Assembly (NCBI GenBank): GCA_003170115.1
Contig: PMZS01000067.1
Location: forward strand, 1-15,806
Length of the DNA: 15,806 nt
Origin: Spirochaetaceae bacterium
GTDB taxonomy: Bacteria; Spirochaetota; Spirochaetia; SZUA-6; Fen-1364
Direction: 5' to 3'
Within the stretch, counting starts at the first letter, position 1; every line of letters starts with the position of its first letter. The notes under the pieces are model-generated. The model was not told where the DNA came from, did no database searches, and worked only from the letters and a program-made list of their open reading frames with translations. Of this stretch, positions 7,605 through 13,882 are shown one piece after another. The translations under genes were made by a program, and so were the position numbers.

Positions 7605-8369
7605 TCAGCCCGACGCGGATCTCCACCACACGTAATGCGTGGTCTGCAGCTCGCGCTCCGTGGGCATCGGGTAGTAGAGCATGGATTTCGCATCACCCAC
7701 GAAGAACCCGTTCTGCACCATACGGTACGGAAAATCGCTGGGCGCCATCCGGTCCACGGTCTTGGTACCCTTATGAGGATCTTTCTTCAGTTCCGTGATG
7801 CACGATCGCAGGTGCTCGATGTTGGCATAGGGAAGGTCACGCACGCTTCCCGTTTCGGGGTTCTCCGCAAGCTCCCCGAGGCTCAGCTCGGCGAAAAGGA
7901 TCTTGGGAACGTGGATGCTGCGCTTCGAGTCCGTCATGAATGCACAGAACTCTCTCGGGTCGAGGCTGCTCACGACCCGGGGGGCCACCGGGCAGATCTC
8001 CTGGTAGAGCCGGAATCCCTTGGGGAAGCTCGGCAGCGCCATGGACGGTGGGATCTCCAGCACCCGGCCGTCACGCGTGGCGATGTAGAGGCTGCCCAGG
8101 GCGGTGAGCGGAATGTGCTCCAGAACGCGGTAGACGGAGAGGTACACCGAGTGCTTCGGCTCGCCGTTGGGGTGCGGGACGCACCGGCTGTCGATCTCCC
8201 CCATTGGGAAGTAGTCGCTGGAAAACCCCCTGTCCACGTTGAAGTACTGCGCCTGGCCCCGCGATTTCTTCTCCATGCCCACCGCGTAGTAGGCGCCGAA
8301 GTCCATCGGGGTCAGCATGGATGCGATCAGGGCTTCGGGAATTGTTGACAGATACAGATGCACAGCCAT
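7605..8369 (-). CDS. conserved-looking protein of unknown function, operon partner of the aminotransferase
   Basis: A 254-residue protein I do not recognise. It starts MAVHLYLSTIPEALIASMLTP and has no signal peptide, membrane segment or Cys-pair motif. It is rich in aromatic residues and Met/Pro (MDFGAYYAVG, FSSDYFPMGEID, FRLYQEICPV), with a C-terminal half containing PYANIEHLRSCITELKKDPH and ending near HYVWWRS. The start at 8369 is clear: GGGAGG lies 5 bases upstream in GGGAGGTGCATATG; a GTG two codons earlier is not favoured. Its own promoter lies just upstream, and the aminotransferase gene follows by 12 bases, so it may supply a substrate-binding or partner function for that enzyme. That role is inference from position alone. 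Confidence 0.7.
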   Translation of the reverse strand: MAVHLYLSTIPEALIASMLTPMDFGAYYAVGMEKKSRGQAQYFNVDRGFSSDYFPMGEIDSRCVPHPNGEPKHSVYLSVYRVLEHIPLTALGSLYIATRDGRVLEIPPSMALPSFPKGFRLYQEICPVAPRVVSSLDPREFCAFMTDSKRSIHVPKILFAELSLGELAENPETGSVRDLPYANIEHLRSCITELKKDPHKGTKTVDRMAPSDFPYRMVQNGFFVGDAKSMLYYPMPTERELQTTHYVWWRSASG

Positions 8370-8386
8370 ATGCACCTCCCTAACCC

Positions 8387-8415
8387 ATAATACAGCGGCT
8401 TCCGGCCGAAAGCAA
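8387..8415 (-). promoter_or_regulatory. predicted promoter of the 254-residue protein / aminotransferase operon
   Basis: On the minus strand: -35 TTGCTT (8415-8410), 17-base spacer, -10 TATTAT (8392-8387), then 17 bases to the ATG at 8369. The predicted leader of about 11 bases includes the Shine-Dalgarno GGGAGG. It lies in the 72-base gap after the reductase gene. Confidence 0.5.
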
Positions 8416-8441
8416 TTGCATTCACGATTTCCGCGGGCGAT

Positions 8442-9464
8442 TCAGGAAAATTTGTCGAAGAAAATCTGCTCGTCTCGAATCCCTTTCGCCTTCAGGGCGT
8501 TGATCGATGAGTCGACCAGGCCGGGTCCTCCGCAAAGGTAGGCTTCATGATCATCCAGCTCCGGCAGGAGACGCAAGAGAGCCGCGGGGAGCCCGCCCTT
8601 CTCTCCTTCCCAGCGATCGCCGGGAGCGGGGCGGGAGAGCACGGGTATGAAACTGAAACCGGGCATATCCCGTTCGCGGGCACGCATCTCTTCCGCATAG
8701 ACCAGATCAGCCGGCGTATGCGCGGAGTAGAAGAGGGCCGCCGGCCGGGCATTCCTTTTCTCCGCCATATCCAGAAGCATGGCCCGTATGGGAGCTATCC
8801 CCGAGCCGCCCGCGACGAAAATGATCTGGCGGGTACTCTCTTTCAGATGGAAGAAACCGAACGGCCCGTTGACGGTAACACTGTCTCCCGGGCGAAGACG
8901 GTCGAACACGTACGATGTGACCTCTCCTTCGAGGACCCGTGCGAACAGCAGCGAAATGCGGAAGTCGCTCGAAGGCGATGAGGCCATCGAGTAGGCGCGG
9001 TACAGTGGGCGCGGGTCGTGCTCCAATTCGGGCCGCAGAAACTGGACATACTGCCCGGCGAGGAACCTCATCCGCGCAGGCTCGATCAGATCGAGCTCCA
9101 CCTCCCGCATGTCCCGCGCGAGGTCACGCATCCGAGCAACCCTGGCCCGGTACTGCCGCGCCTTCAGATAGCCAGGCGGCAGCTCGATCCTCGTCTCTTC
9201 CGTTACCCTCAACTGGCAGGCAAGATGGACATCCCGGGCCATCTCGTCCGCGGTGAGGACGGCGCGCTCTTCGGGAACATGTTTCGGTGCCCGGGACAGT
9301 ACCCGGACCCGGCATTGACCGCAGCTCGCCCTGCCGCCGCAGGCTGACGGGATGAAGATCTTCTCCGCCATCGCGGTGAACAGGAGAGGCCTCCCCACCT
9401 CGGCATGGAGGATGCGCTCGCCGCCATTGATGATGATTCGCGGGCCGGTGTGGCCAGGGGGCAT
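8442..9464 (-). CDS. soluble NqrF-like 2Fe-2S ferredoxin / FAD-NAD(P)H reductase
   Basis: A 340-residue electron-transfer flavoprotein. Residues 1-100 are a plant-type 2Fe-2S ferredoxin domain with ligands Cys42, Cys48, Cys51 and Cys83 (ACGGRASCGQC...ACQL). Next is an FAD-binding barrel with RAYSMAS (156-162), then a NAD(P)H-binding domain with VAGGSGIAP (217-225) and CGGPGLVDSSI (311-321), ending FFDKFS. This is the layout of NqrF and of phenol/methane monooxygenase reductases. Unlike NqrF there is no N-terminal membrane helix, and no nqr genes are nearby, so a soluble reductase feeding an unseen partner is likely. The frame is open to 9548, but ATG 9464 fits the ferredoxin start and lies 6 bases after a strong promoter -10. 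Partner enzyme unknown. Confidence 0.85.
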   Translation of the reverse strand: MPPGHTGPRIIINGGERILHAEVGRPLLFTAMAEKIFIPSACGGRASCGQCRVRVLSRAPKHVPEERAVLTADEMARDVHLACQLRVTEETRIELPPGYLKARQYRARVARMRDLARDMREVELDLIEPARMRFLAGQYVQFLRPELEHDPRPLYRAYSMASSPSSDFRISLLFARVLEGEVTSYVFDRLRPGDSVTVNGPFGFFHLKESTRQIIFVAGGSGIAPIRAMLLDMAEKRNARPAALFYSAHTPADLVYAEEMRARERDMPGFSFIPVLSRPAPGDRWEGEKGGLPAALLRLLPELDDHEAYLCGGPGLVDSSINALKAKGIRDEQIFFDKFS

Positions 9465-9470
9465 GGATCG

Positions 9471-9499
9471 AGAATAGCCATGGCGTGTCTTTGTGACAA
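9471..9499 (-). promoter_or_regulatory. predicted promoter of the reductase gene
   Basis: On the minus strand: -35 TTGTCA (9499-9494), 17-base spacer, -10 TATTCT (9476-9471), then 6 bases to the ATG at 9464. No Shine-Dalgarno fits. Near-consensus geometry predicts transcription starting at the ATG itself (leaderless). It lies back to back with the promoter of the zinc-ribbon gene. Confidence 0.6.
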
Positions 9500-9509
9500 C
9501 GCAGACAGG

Positions 9510-9538
9510 TTGACCCAGAGGTCCCCACCGTCTAAACT
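9510..9538 (+). promoter_or_regulatory. predicted promoter of the zinc-ribbon / isomerase operon
   Basis: -35 TTGACC (9510-9515), 17-base spacer, -10 TAAACT (9533-9538), then 10 bases to a GTG at 9549. Transcription should begin within a few bases of that GTG. The two -35 elements of this divergent 84-base region are only 10 bases apart, so a single bound regulator could affect both genes. Confidence 0.55.
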
Positions 9539-9548
9539 CCCCATCCAA

Positions 9549-9935
9549 GTGGAAAGCACAGTCATTTCAGCGCTACTCCAGAAAATCCTTCTCGCCCCCA
9601 TGGTCGCCCTGTGGATTTTCCATCTCTACCAGAGGAGGTTCCGCGAAGCGGGGACGCGCAAGCGGATCGCCACCCTTTCTCTGACGATGGTGGTCATCGG
9701 GGCATGGATCGCTGCCTGGCTGTTTTCCCGCTACGGCATCGCCGATGAGTGGCTCATCGCCGTGGCAGTGGTGGCAGTGGCCGTAGTGATCTGGCAGCGC
9801 CGCCTGATGCTCCCATTCCGCCCCCGCTGCGCCCGGTGCGGCAATCCCCTTTCACTCATGCGCATGTTCTCTTGGGATTCAAATACCTGCGAGGCCTGCG
9901 AGCCTGCCGCAACCGAAGGAGAGACAACTCGATGA
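9549..9935 (+). CDS. small membrane protein with C-terminal zinc ribbon
   Basis: A 128-residue protein if started at GTG 9549. Three hydrophobic segments are visible: about residues 7-27 (LLAPMVALWIF), 41-60 (TMVVIGAWIAAWLF) and 67-83 (LIAVAVVAVAVVIW). A C-terminal soluble tail has two Cys pairs, C94-C97 and C114-C117 (CxxC-x16-CxxC), typical of a zinc ribbon. I do not recognise the family. The GTG is chosen because a near-consensus promoter ends 10 bases before it; the frame is open further left to 9405, and ATG 9601 is an alternative. Its stop overlaps the ATG of the isomerase homologue (ATGA at 9932), and a good Shine-Dalgarno for that gene lies in its last codons, so the two are translationally coupled. 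Confidence 0.65.
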   Translation: MESTVISALLQKILLAPMVALWIFHLYQRRFREAGTRKRIATLSLTMVVIGAWIAAWLFSRYGIADEWLIAVAVVAVAVVIWQRRLMLPFRPRCARCGNPLSLMRMFSWDSNTCEACEPAATEGETTR

Positions 9936-11137
9936 AGAACCGAAAGCTTTCGATGCCGTTCTGGTGCGTGGCGAACCCCGTCGGAGACCCGTTCGGCCGC
10001 GCCATCATGGACCGCATGTCCTCGGTGGAGATCGCTGATCTCCTCTGCAAGGCACGGGAGGAGAAGCTGATCGAGTTCACCTCCGCGCACGACGATGATC
10101 TCGTGGGCTGGGACCCTCACCACCTCGAGGATGACCTCGACCCTTCCAGTCCCGCATCGAAAACCCTGAAGACCATCAAGGAAAAGCTCGACGCCGCGGA
10201 GCTGAAGGTGGCCATGGTCACGTGCAGCCTCCACGAAAACCCCCTCTTCAGGAACGGCGGGCTGACGAACCCCAATCCCGAGGTGCGGATGCTCGCCGCG
10301 CGCAAGGTGATGCGGACCATCCGCATCGGCAACTTCCTCGGCGCCGAGTATCTCACCTACTGGGTGGCCCGAGACGGGTTCGAGTGCCAGTTCTCGGTCC
10401 CCTGGGAGCGGAACTACCGCTACCTCATCGAGGGGCTCAACCTCGCCGAGCGCTACGCGAAGGAGCAGAACGGCAGCGTCCGTCACGGGACCATCGAGCC
10501 GAAGCCCAACGAGCCTCGGGGAGAGATGTACATCCCCACGACAGGGCACGCCCTTGGCCTCATCGCCATGCTCAATGACCCCTCCTTCTGGGGCGTGAAT
10601 CCCGAGGTCCTGCAGCACGAGGGGATGACCGGACTCACCGCTGAGGTCGCCGTGGCCATGGCCGTGCACGCGAAAAAGCTTTTCTTCCTCCACGTGGGAA
10701 ATCAGAAACCCGGCCAGTTCGACAACGACCTACCCATGCTCGTCGGCATGGACGGCATCAAGGAGATGGTGGCGGTTCTCTGGCTCCTGGACCGCATGGA
10801 TTGGCAGGGGCACATCGAGTACGACAACCATATCCTCCGGACCGACACCGCGCCCGGCAAGGAGAACAGCACGCGCATCCGCATGGACTTCATCCGGCAG
10901 AACGTGGAGAACTATCGCATGGCGGAGAAGAAGGCCCACGACATCGCCGCTGACCCCGAACTGGCGAAGATGATGGCCGCCCTGTGGGACAGGGAACCGG
11001 GAATGGCGAAGATCCTGTCGAAGGGCGAAACCGCCGAGATCCTGGCTGCCGCGCCGGACTACGACAAGGTCAACGGGACGGGACTGCAGATTGCACGGCT
11101 GGATCAACTGGCCACGCGGCGGCTGCTCGGGATGTGA
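9932..11137 (+). CDS. divergent class I xylose isomerase homologue with an altered metal site
   Basis: A 401-residue TIM-barrel sugar isomerase close in layout to actinobacterial XylA (aldose-ketose isomerisation by hydride shift). Conserved catalytic features are Trp11, GDPFG (18-22), His53 and Asp56 in AHDDDL, Trp144, EPKPNEPRG with Glu189 and Lys191, NPEV with Glu225, His229, FDND with Asp264 and Asp266, and EYD with Asp298. The C-terminus ends in the family-like RLDQLATRRLLGM. Two departures stand out: the position of metal ligand Asp245 in Streptomyces XylA is His254 here, and one extra residue separates the Glu225 and His229 ligands. The Phe94 pocket position also appears to be His101. 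ATG 9932 has AAGGAGAG 8 bases upstream and overlaps the preceding stop. The substrate may not be xylose. Confidence 0.85.
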   Translation: MKNRKLSMPFWCVANPVGDPFGRAIMDRMSSVEIADLLCKAREEKLIEFTSAHDDDLVGWDPHHLEDDLDPSSPASKTLKTIKEKLDAAELKVAMVTCSLHENPLFRNGGLTNPNPEVRMLAARKVMRTIRIGNFLGAEYLTYWVARDGFECQFSVPWERNYRYLIEGLNLAERYAKEQNGSVRHGTIEPKPNEPRGEMYIPTTGHALGLIAMLNDPSFWGVNPEVLQHEGMTGLTAEVAVAMAVHAKKLFFLHVGNQKPGQFDNDLPMLVGMDGIKEMVAVLWLLDRMDWQGHIEYDNHILRTDTAPGKENSTRIRMDFIRQNVENYRMAEKKAHDIAADPELAKMMAALWDREPGMAKILSKGETAEILAAAPDYDKVNGTGLQIARLDQLATRRLLGM

Positions 11138-11168
11138 CGGCACCGATCGCACCGACCCGCGTTTCCTG

Positions 11169-11285
11169 ATGAGCCCTGCACTCACGATCCTCACGATCCT
11201 GGGAATGCTCTCCATCGTCTCCGGAGGCGTGCTTTCCCTCAGCGTCCCATTTCTCGTGCCGCTGCTGTTTCGATTCGGTCTATAG
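11169..11285 (+). CDS. possible 38-residue hydrophobic membrane peptide
   Basis: A short ORF, ATG 11169 to TAG 11283-11285. It encodes a peptide beginning MSPALTILTILGMLSIVSGG and ending in FLVPLLFRFGL: one long or two short membrane segments and an Arg near the C-terminus. Third positions are predominantly G/C, in keeping with real genes here. It starts 31 bases after the isomerase-homologue stop with no clear Shine-Dalgarno. The -35 element of the downstream esterase promoter lies in its last codons. It could be a genuine small membrane protein or a chance frame; evidence is limited to hydrophobicity and codon pattern. Confidence 0.35.
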   Translation: MSPALTILTILGMLSIVSGGVLSLSVPFLVPLLFRFGL

Positions 11286-11295
11286 AGGGTATATT
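11268..11295 (+). promoter_or_regulatory. predicted promoter of the esterase gene
   Basis: Weak -35 TTTCGA (11268-11273), 16-base spacer, strong -10 TATATT (11290-11295), then 7 bases (CAATGCC) to ATG 11303 without a Shine-Dalgarno. It predicts a leaderless mRNA. Confidence 0.45.
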
Positions 11296-11302
11296 CAATG
11301 CC

Positions 11303-12106
11303 ATGAAACTCCGGGACATTCCCTCGGAGGCATCGACCCTGACCAGCGCCCTGCCGCGTCTCCTCCCCGGTGGAGATGCCGGGGCCCTGCTCCTCCACGG
11401 TTTCACCGGAACACCTCGCAACCTTGCCGGGCTTGCCGAGCACTTGCGATCCGAAGGTCTCACGGTGAGCGTTCCGCGGCTCCCGGGGCACGGCACCGAC
11501 GGCCTGGATTTCCTCCAGACGAGTTGGCGCGACTGGCTGCGCGAGGCAGTGGATGCCTGGCTGGACCTGCGCGCACGGTGCGGGATTGTTCACCTCGTCG
11601 GACACTCCATGGGGGCTGTGCTGGCAGTACTCCTCGCTTCGCGTTTCCCGGCGGCGCGCCTCGTCCTGCTCGCCCCCGCTTTCCAGTTCACCAACCGGCT
11701 TCTGCCCTGGTCCTTCTTTTTCGGGCCCTTCGTGCAAAGGGTCCGATGGCAGGTGACGACGCAGCAGGAGATTTCAGACAACGACAATGCGGCCCTCTCC
11801 CGCGAATACTGGCAGTGGCGCTACCCACGGCAGGGGACCTCCTACCTCCGCCTGCGCCGCATGGCTGTTCGTGCCCTGGGCCGGGTCACTTCAGACACGC
11901 TGATCATCGTGGGAGCGGCAGACAGGAACGTGCCGCCGACGGTGGTCCCATTCATCGAGAAGCGGATGACCTCGGCAACCACCCGGCACCTGGTGTACGG
12001 AAACGCCTCGCACCTGCTGTTCACGGGCCCTGACGCGGGAGAAATACGCGCGCAGGTGAGCGGTTGGTTGACAGCACCGGCCGCAACCATTACCTTCCGC
12101 CCATGA
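11303..12106 (+). CDS. alpha/beta hydrolase, Est30-like carboxylesterase
   Basis: A 267-residue serine esterase of the monoacylglycerol lipase / Est30 carboxylesterase type. Visible features are the oxyanion-hole motif LLLHGFTGTPRNL, PRLPGHGTD, the nucleophile elbow GHSMG with the catalytic Ser, the acid in IIVGAADRNVPP, and the catalytic His in NASHLLF near the C-terminus. A short cap segment rich in aromatics (LLPWSFFFGPFVQRVRW) lies between them. No signal peptide is present, so it should act in the cytoplasm, probably on short-chain or medium-chain esters. ATG 11303 lies 7 bases after TATATT. The final bases carry a near-consensus promoter for leuB, and the stop overlaps the leuB start (ATGA). 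Confidence 0.85.
   Translation: MKLRDIPSEASTLTSALPRLLPGGDAGALLLHGFTGTPRNLAGLAEHLRSEGLTVSVPRLPGHGTDGLDFLQTSWRDWLREAVDAWLDLRARCGIVHLVGHSMGAVLAVLLASRFPAARLVLLAPAFQFTNRLLPWSFFFGPFVQRVRWQVTTQQEISDNDNAALSREYWQWRYPRQGTSYLRLRRMAVRALGRVTSDTLIIVGAADRNVPPTVVPFIEKRMTSATTRHLVYGNASHLLFTGPDAGEIRAQVSGWLTAPAATITFRP
12068..12096 (+). promoter_or_regulatory. predicted leuB promoter inside the end of the esterase gene
   Basis: Perfect -35 TTGACA (12068-12073), 17-base spacer, -10 TACCTT (12091-12096), then 6 bases to ATG 12103. The whole element is coding sequence of the esterase C-terminus. No Shine-Dalgarno precedes leuB. It is the best-matching promoter in the window and implies leaderless leuB transcription independent of the esterase. 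Confidence 0.6.
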
Positions 12107-13149
12107 GCAGGATCGCTGTCATCCCCGGAGACGGGACCGGCCCCGAGGTCATCCGTGAAGGCATCAAGGTGCTCACGGCGGCGGCGGACAAGTTTTCAAT
12201 TCCCCTCACCTTCACTGCGTTCGACTGGGGCGGCGCACGCTACCTGAAAACCGGTGAAACCCTCCCTGACAACGCGGTGCACACACTGCGGGGCTTCGAC
12301 GCGATCTACCTCGGCGCGATCGGTCATCCGGACGTGAAGCCGGGCATACTGGAGCAGGGGATTCTCCTTCGCCTGCGCTTCGAGCTGGACCAGTACATCA
12401 ACCTGCGGCCCGTGAAGCTCTACCCGAACGTGGAAACCCCGCTGGCGAACAAAAAGCCGGAGGACATCGATTTCGTGATCGTGCGGGAGAATGTCGAAGG
12501 TCTGTACATCGGCTCCGGCGGATTCCTCAAGAAGGGCACGCCGGATGAGGTGGCCATCCAGGAGATGGTCTGCACGCGGAAGGGCGTCGAGCGCTGCGTG
12601 CGCTTCGCTTTCGACCTTGCGCGTCGGCGCAATGGCCGGAAGAAGCTCACGATGTCCGGGAAGACGAACGTCCTTACCTTCGTCCAGGACCTCTGGTACC
12701 GCACTTTCATGGAAGTTGCAAAAGAATATCCCGACGTAACCCCCGATTACGCGCACATTGACGCCACGACAATGTGGATGGTGAAGAACCCCGAATGGTT
12801 CGATGTGATCGTCACGGAGAACATGTTCGGCGACATCATCACGGACCTCGGCGCCATGATCCAGGGCGGGATGGGAGTGGCGGCGGGAGGGAACCTGAAT
12901 CCCGAGGGTGTCTCGATGTTCGAGCCGATCGGGGGTTCCGCCCCGAAGTACACCGGTCAGAACATCATCAACCCGGTCGCCGCGATACTCGCCGGGGCCA
13001 TGATGCTCGAACAGCTCGGCCACCAGAAGGCCGCGGATGCCATTGAGAAGTCCGTGGTTGCCGTGATCAGCCGGATGAAGAGCATGGCGGCAGGCAGGAT
13101 GGGATTCTCGACAAGCCAGATCGGCGACATGGTCGCGGCCGGATTGTAG
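12103..13149 (+). CDS. leuB: 3-isopropylmalate dehydrogenase (isocitrate/isopropylmalate dehydrogenase family)
   Basis: A 348-residue NAD-dependent beta-decarboxylating dehydrogenase. In leucine synthesis it oxidises 3-isopropylmalate to 2-oxoisocaproate and CO2. Visible motifs are the N-terminal IAVIPGDGTGPEV, the substrate loop LRFELDQYINLRPVKLYP, VRENVEGLYIG, SGKTNVL with the catalytic Lys region, YAHIDATTMWMVKNPEWFDV, the family signature VTENMFGDIITDLGAMIQGG, and the NAD-binding EPIGGSAPKYTG. ATG 12103 directly precedes the conserved start; an in-frame GTG/ATG-type start further left (12064) would add 13 unconserved residues. It overlaps the esterase stop by ATGA but has its own strong promoter. 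No leuA, leuC or leuD lies in the window, so a homologous substrate (homoisocitrate or a malate analogue) remains possible. Confidence 0.85.
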   Translation: MSRIAVIPGDGTGPEVIREGIKVLTAAADKFSIPLTFTAFDWGGARYLKTGETLPDNAVHTLRGFDAIYLGAIGHPDVKPGILEQGILLRLRFELDQYINLRPVKLYPNVETPLANKKPEDIDFVIVRENVEGLYIGSGGFLKKGTPDEVAIQEMVCTRKGVERCVRFAFDLARRRNGRKKLTMSGKTNVLTFVQDLWYRTFMEVAKEYPDVTPDYAHIDATTMWMVKNPEWFDVIVTENMFGDIITDLGAMIQGGMGVAAGGNLNPEGVSMFEPIGGSAPKYTGQNIINPVAAILAGAMMLEQLGHQKAADAIEKSVVAVISRMKSMAAGRMGFSTSQIGDMVAAGL

Positions 13150-13191
13150 TCCGCCGGGACGGCCGCGGAACCGGGCAGCGCGCCTTCTTCC

Positions 13192-13813
13192 TCAGTGGCC
13201 CCGCATCTTCCTTCCCTGCATCAGCTCCGGGTACGTTTTCCCTGGATCGCCGGAGCGGTTGACGCCGAAGTCCCTGCCCCGAGCGCGACAGAGCTGGTGC
13301 TTGGCGAGATTCCCGGGGCTCAGCCGCGTTGATGAGGCAACATAGCGCATTGTATCGCCGGTCCGGCGGCGGTTGCTGGTGTTCGACGGACTTCCGTGGA
13401 TCAGCTTGGCCTGGTGGAGGCTCGCTTCATTCTCCCTCAGTATCTGCGTCGTAGTACTCCGAGAAGCCGTTGTCGTGGGTCCGCGGAATGACGTACATGC
13501 AACCGTTTCCCTCGTCTGATTCATCGATGGCCAGCCACACCGTCACCACCTCCATGGGGTCCAGCTTGGTGCGCCAGCAGGCGGAGTCCTCGTGCCAGGG
13601 AACGCGCAGGCTGCCCCCGGGCGGCTTCGCGATGAAATGGCTTGAGAAAAGGTCGATGTCCGGCCCAAGGATGTCTTCCACGAGATCCAGGACCTCATCG
13701 TCCATGAGCCACTGGAAAAGCTTTGTGTCCATGAAACGCGGGACGTCCATCAGCTCGGGGCGCTCCCCCGGCTTCAGGGCCGCAAGGAGCTCCTCGAAAT
13801 GGGCCTTCAGCAC
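13192..13813 (-). pseudogene. broken phytanoyl-CoA dioxygenase (PhyH) family gene
   Basis: Fragments of a non-haem Fe(II)/2-oxoglutarate oxygenase in two frames. Frame one (GTG 13813 to TGA 13427) runs from LKAHFEELLAAL through VPWHEDSACW (the HxD iron motif), VWLAIDESDEGNGCMYVIP and stops after DADTEGE. The C-terminal part lies in another frame, from about 13440 to the stop at 13192: ENEASLHQAKLIHGS (second iron His), RRRTGDTMRYV, ARGRDFG and DPGKTYPEL. Relative to the family as I remember it, some 20 residues between the halves are missing, and the usual first 40 or so residues (the 'GYLVVRG' strand) are also absent, with a TGA two codons before the GTG. This suggests a gene decaying by deletion and frame change; assembly error is possible but less able to explain missing residues. 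Confidence 0.7.
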
Positions 13814-13826
13814 GCGTCAGAGCGTC

Positions 13827-13855
13827 ACAGTATCGTTCTTCCCCGTGCATTGAAA
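13827..13855 (-). promoter_or_regulatory. possible promoter upstream of the broken PhyH gene
   Basis: On the minus strand: -35-like TTTCAA (13855-13850), 17-base spacer, -10-like TACTGT (13832-13827), 13 bases before GTG 13813. The -35 is a partial match only. It lies in the 69-base gap shared with the divergent regulator, where that regulator might bind. Confidence 0.3.
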
Positions 13856-13882
13856 TCTCCCGGGCGAGGGCAGGACGATCGT

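Noticed and set aside
6432..8348. Very long plus-strand open frame (638 codons)
   Set aside because: It is antisense to the aminotransferase and the 254-residue gene, whose motifs and ribosome-binding site are clear. Its translation is Arg/His/Glu-rich without domain character, as expected for a GC-rich shadow frame.
9763..9790. Tandem GTGGCAGTG repeat
   Set aside because: It lies in frame in the third membrane segment of the zinc-ribbon protein (Ala/Val run); explained by coding of a hydrophobic helix.
9731..10693. 320-codon minus-strand frame opposite the isomerase homologue
   Set aside because: It is a His/Glu/Val-rich shadow frame antisense to conserved isomerase motifs.
13150..13191. 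Terminator after leuB
   Set aside because: GC-rich, but I could not pair a clean stem with a T-run; left uncalled.
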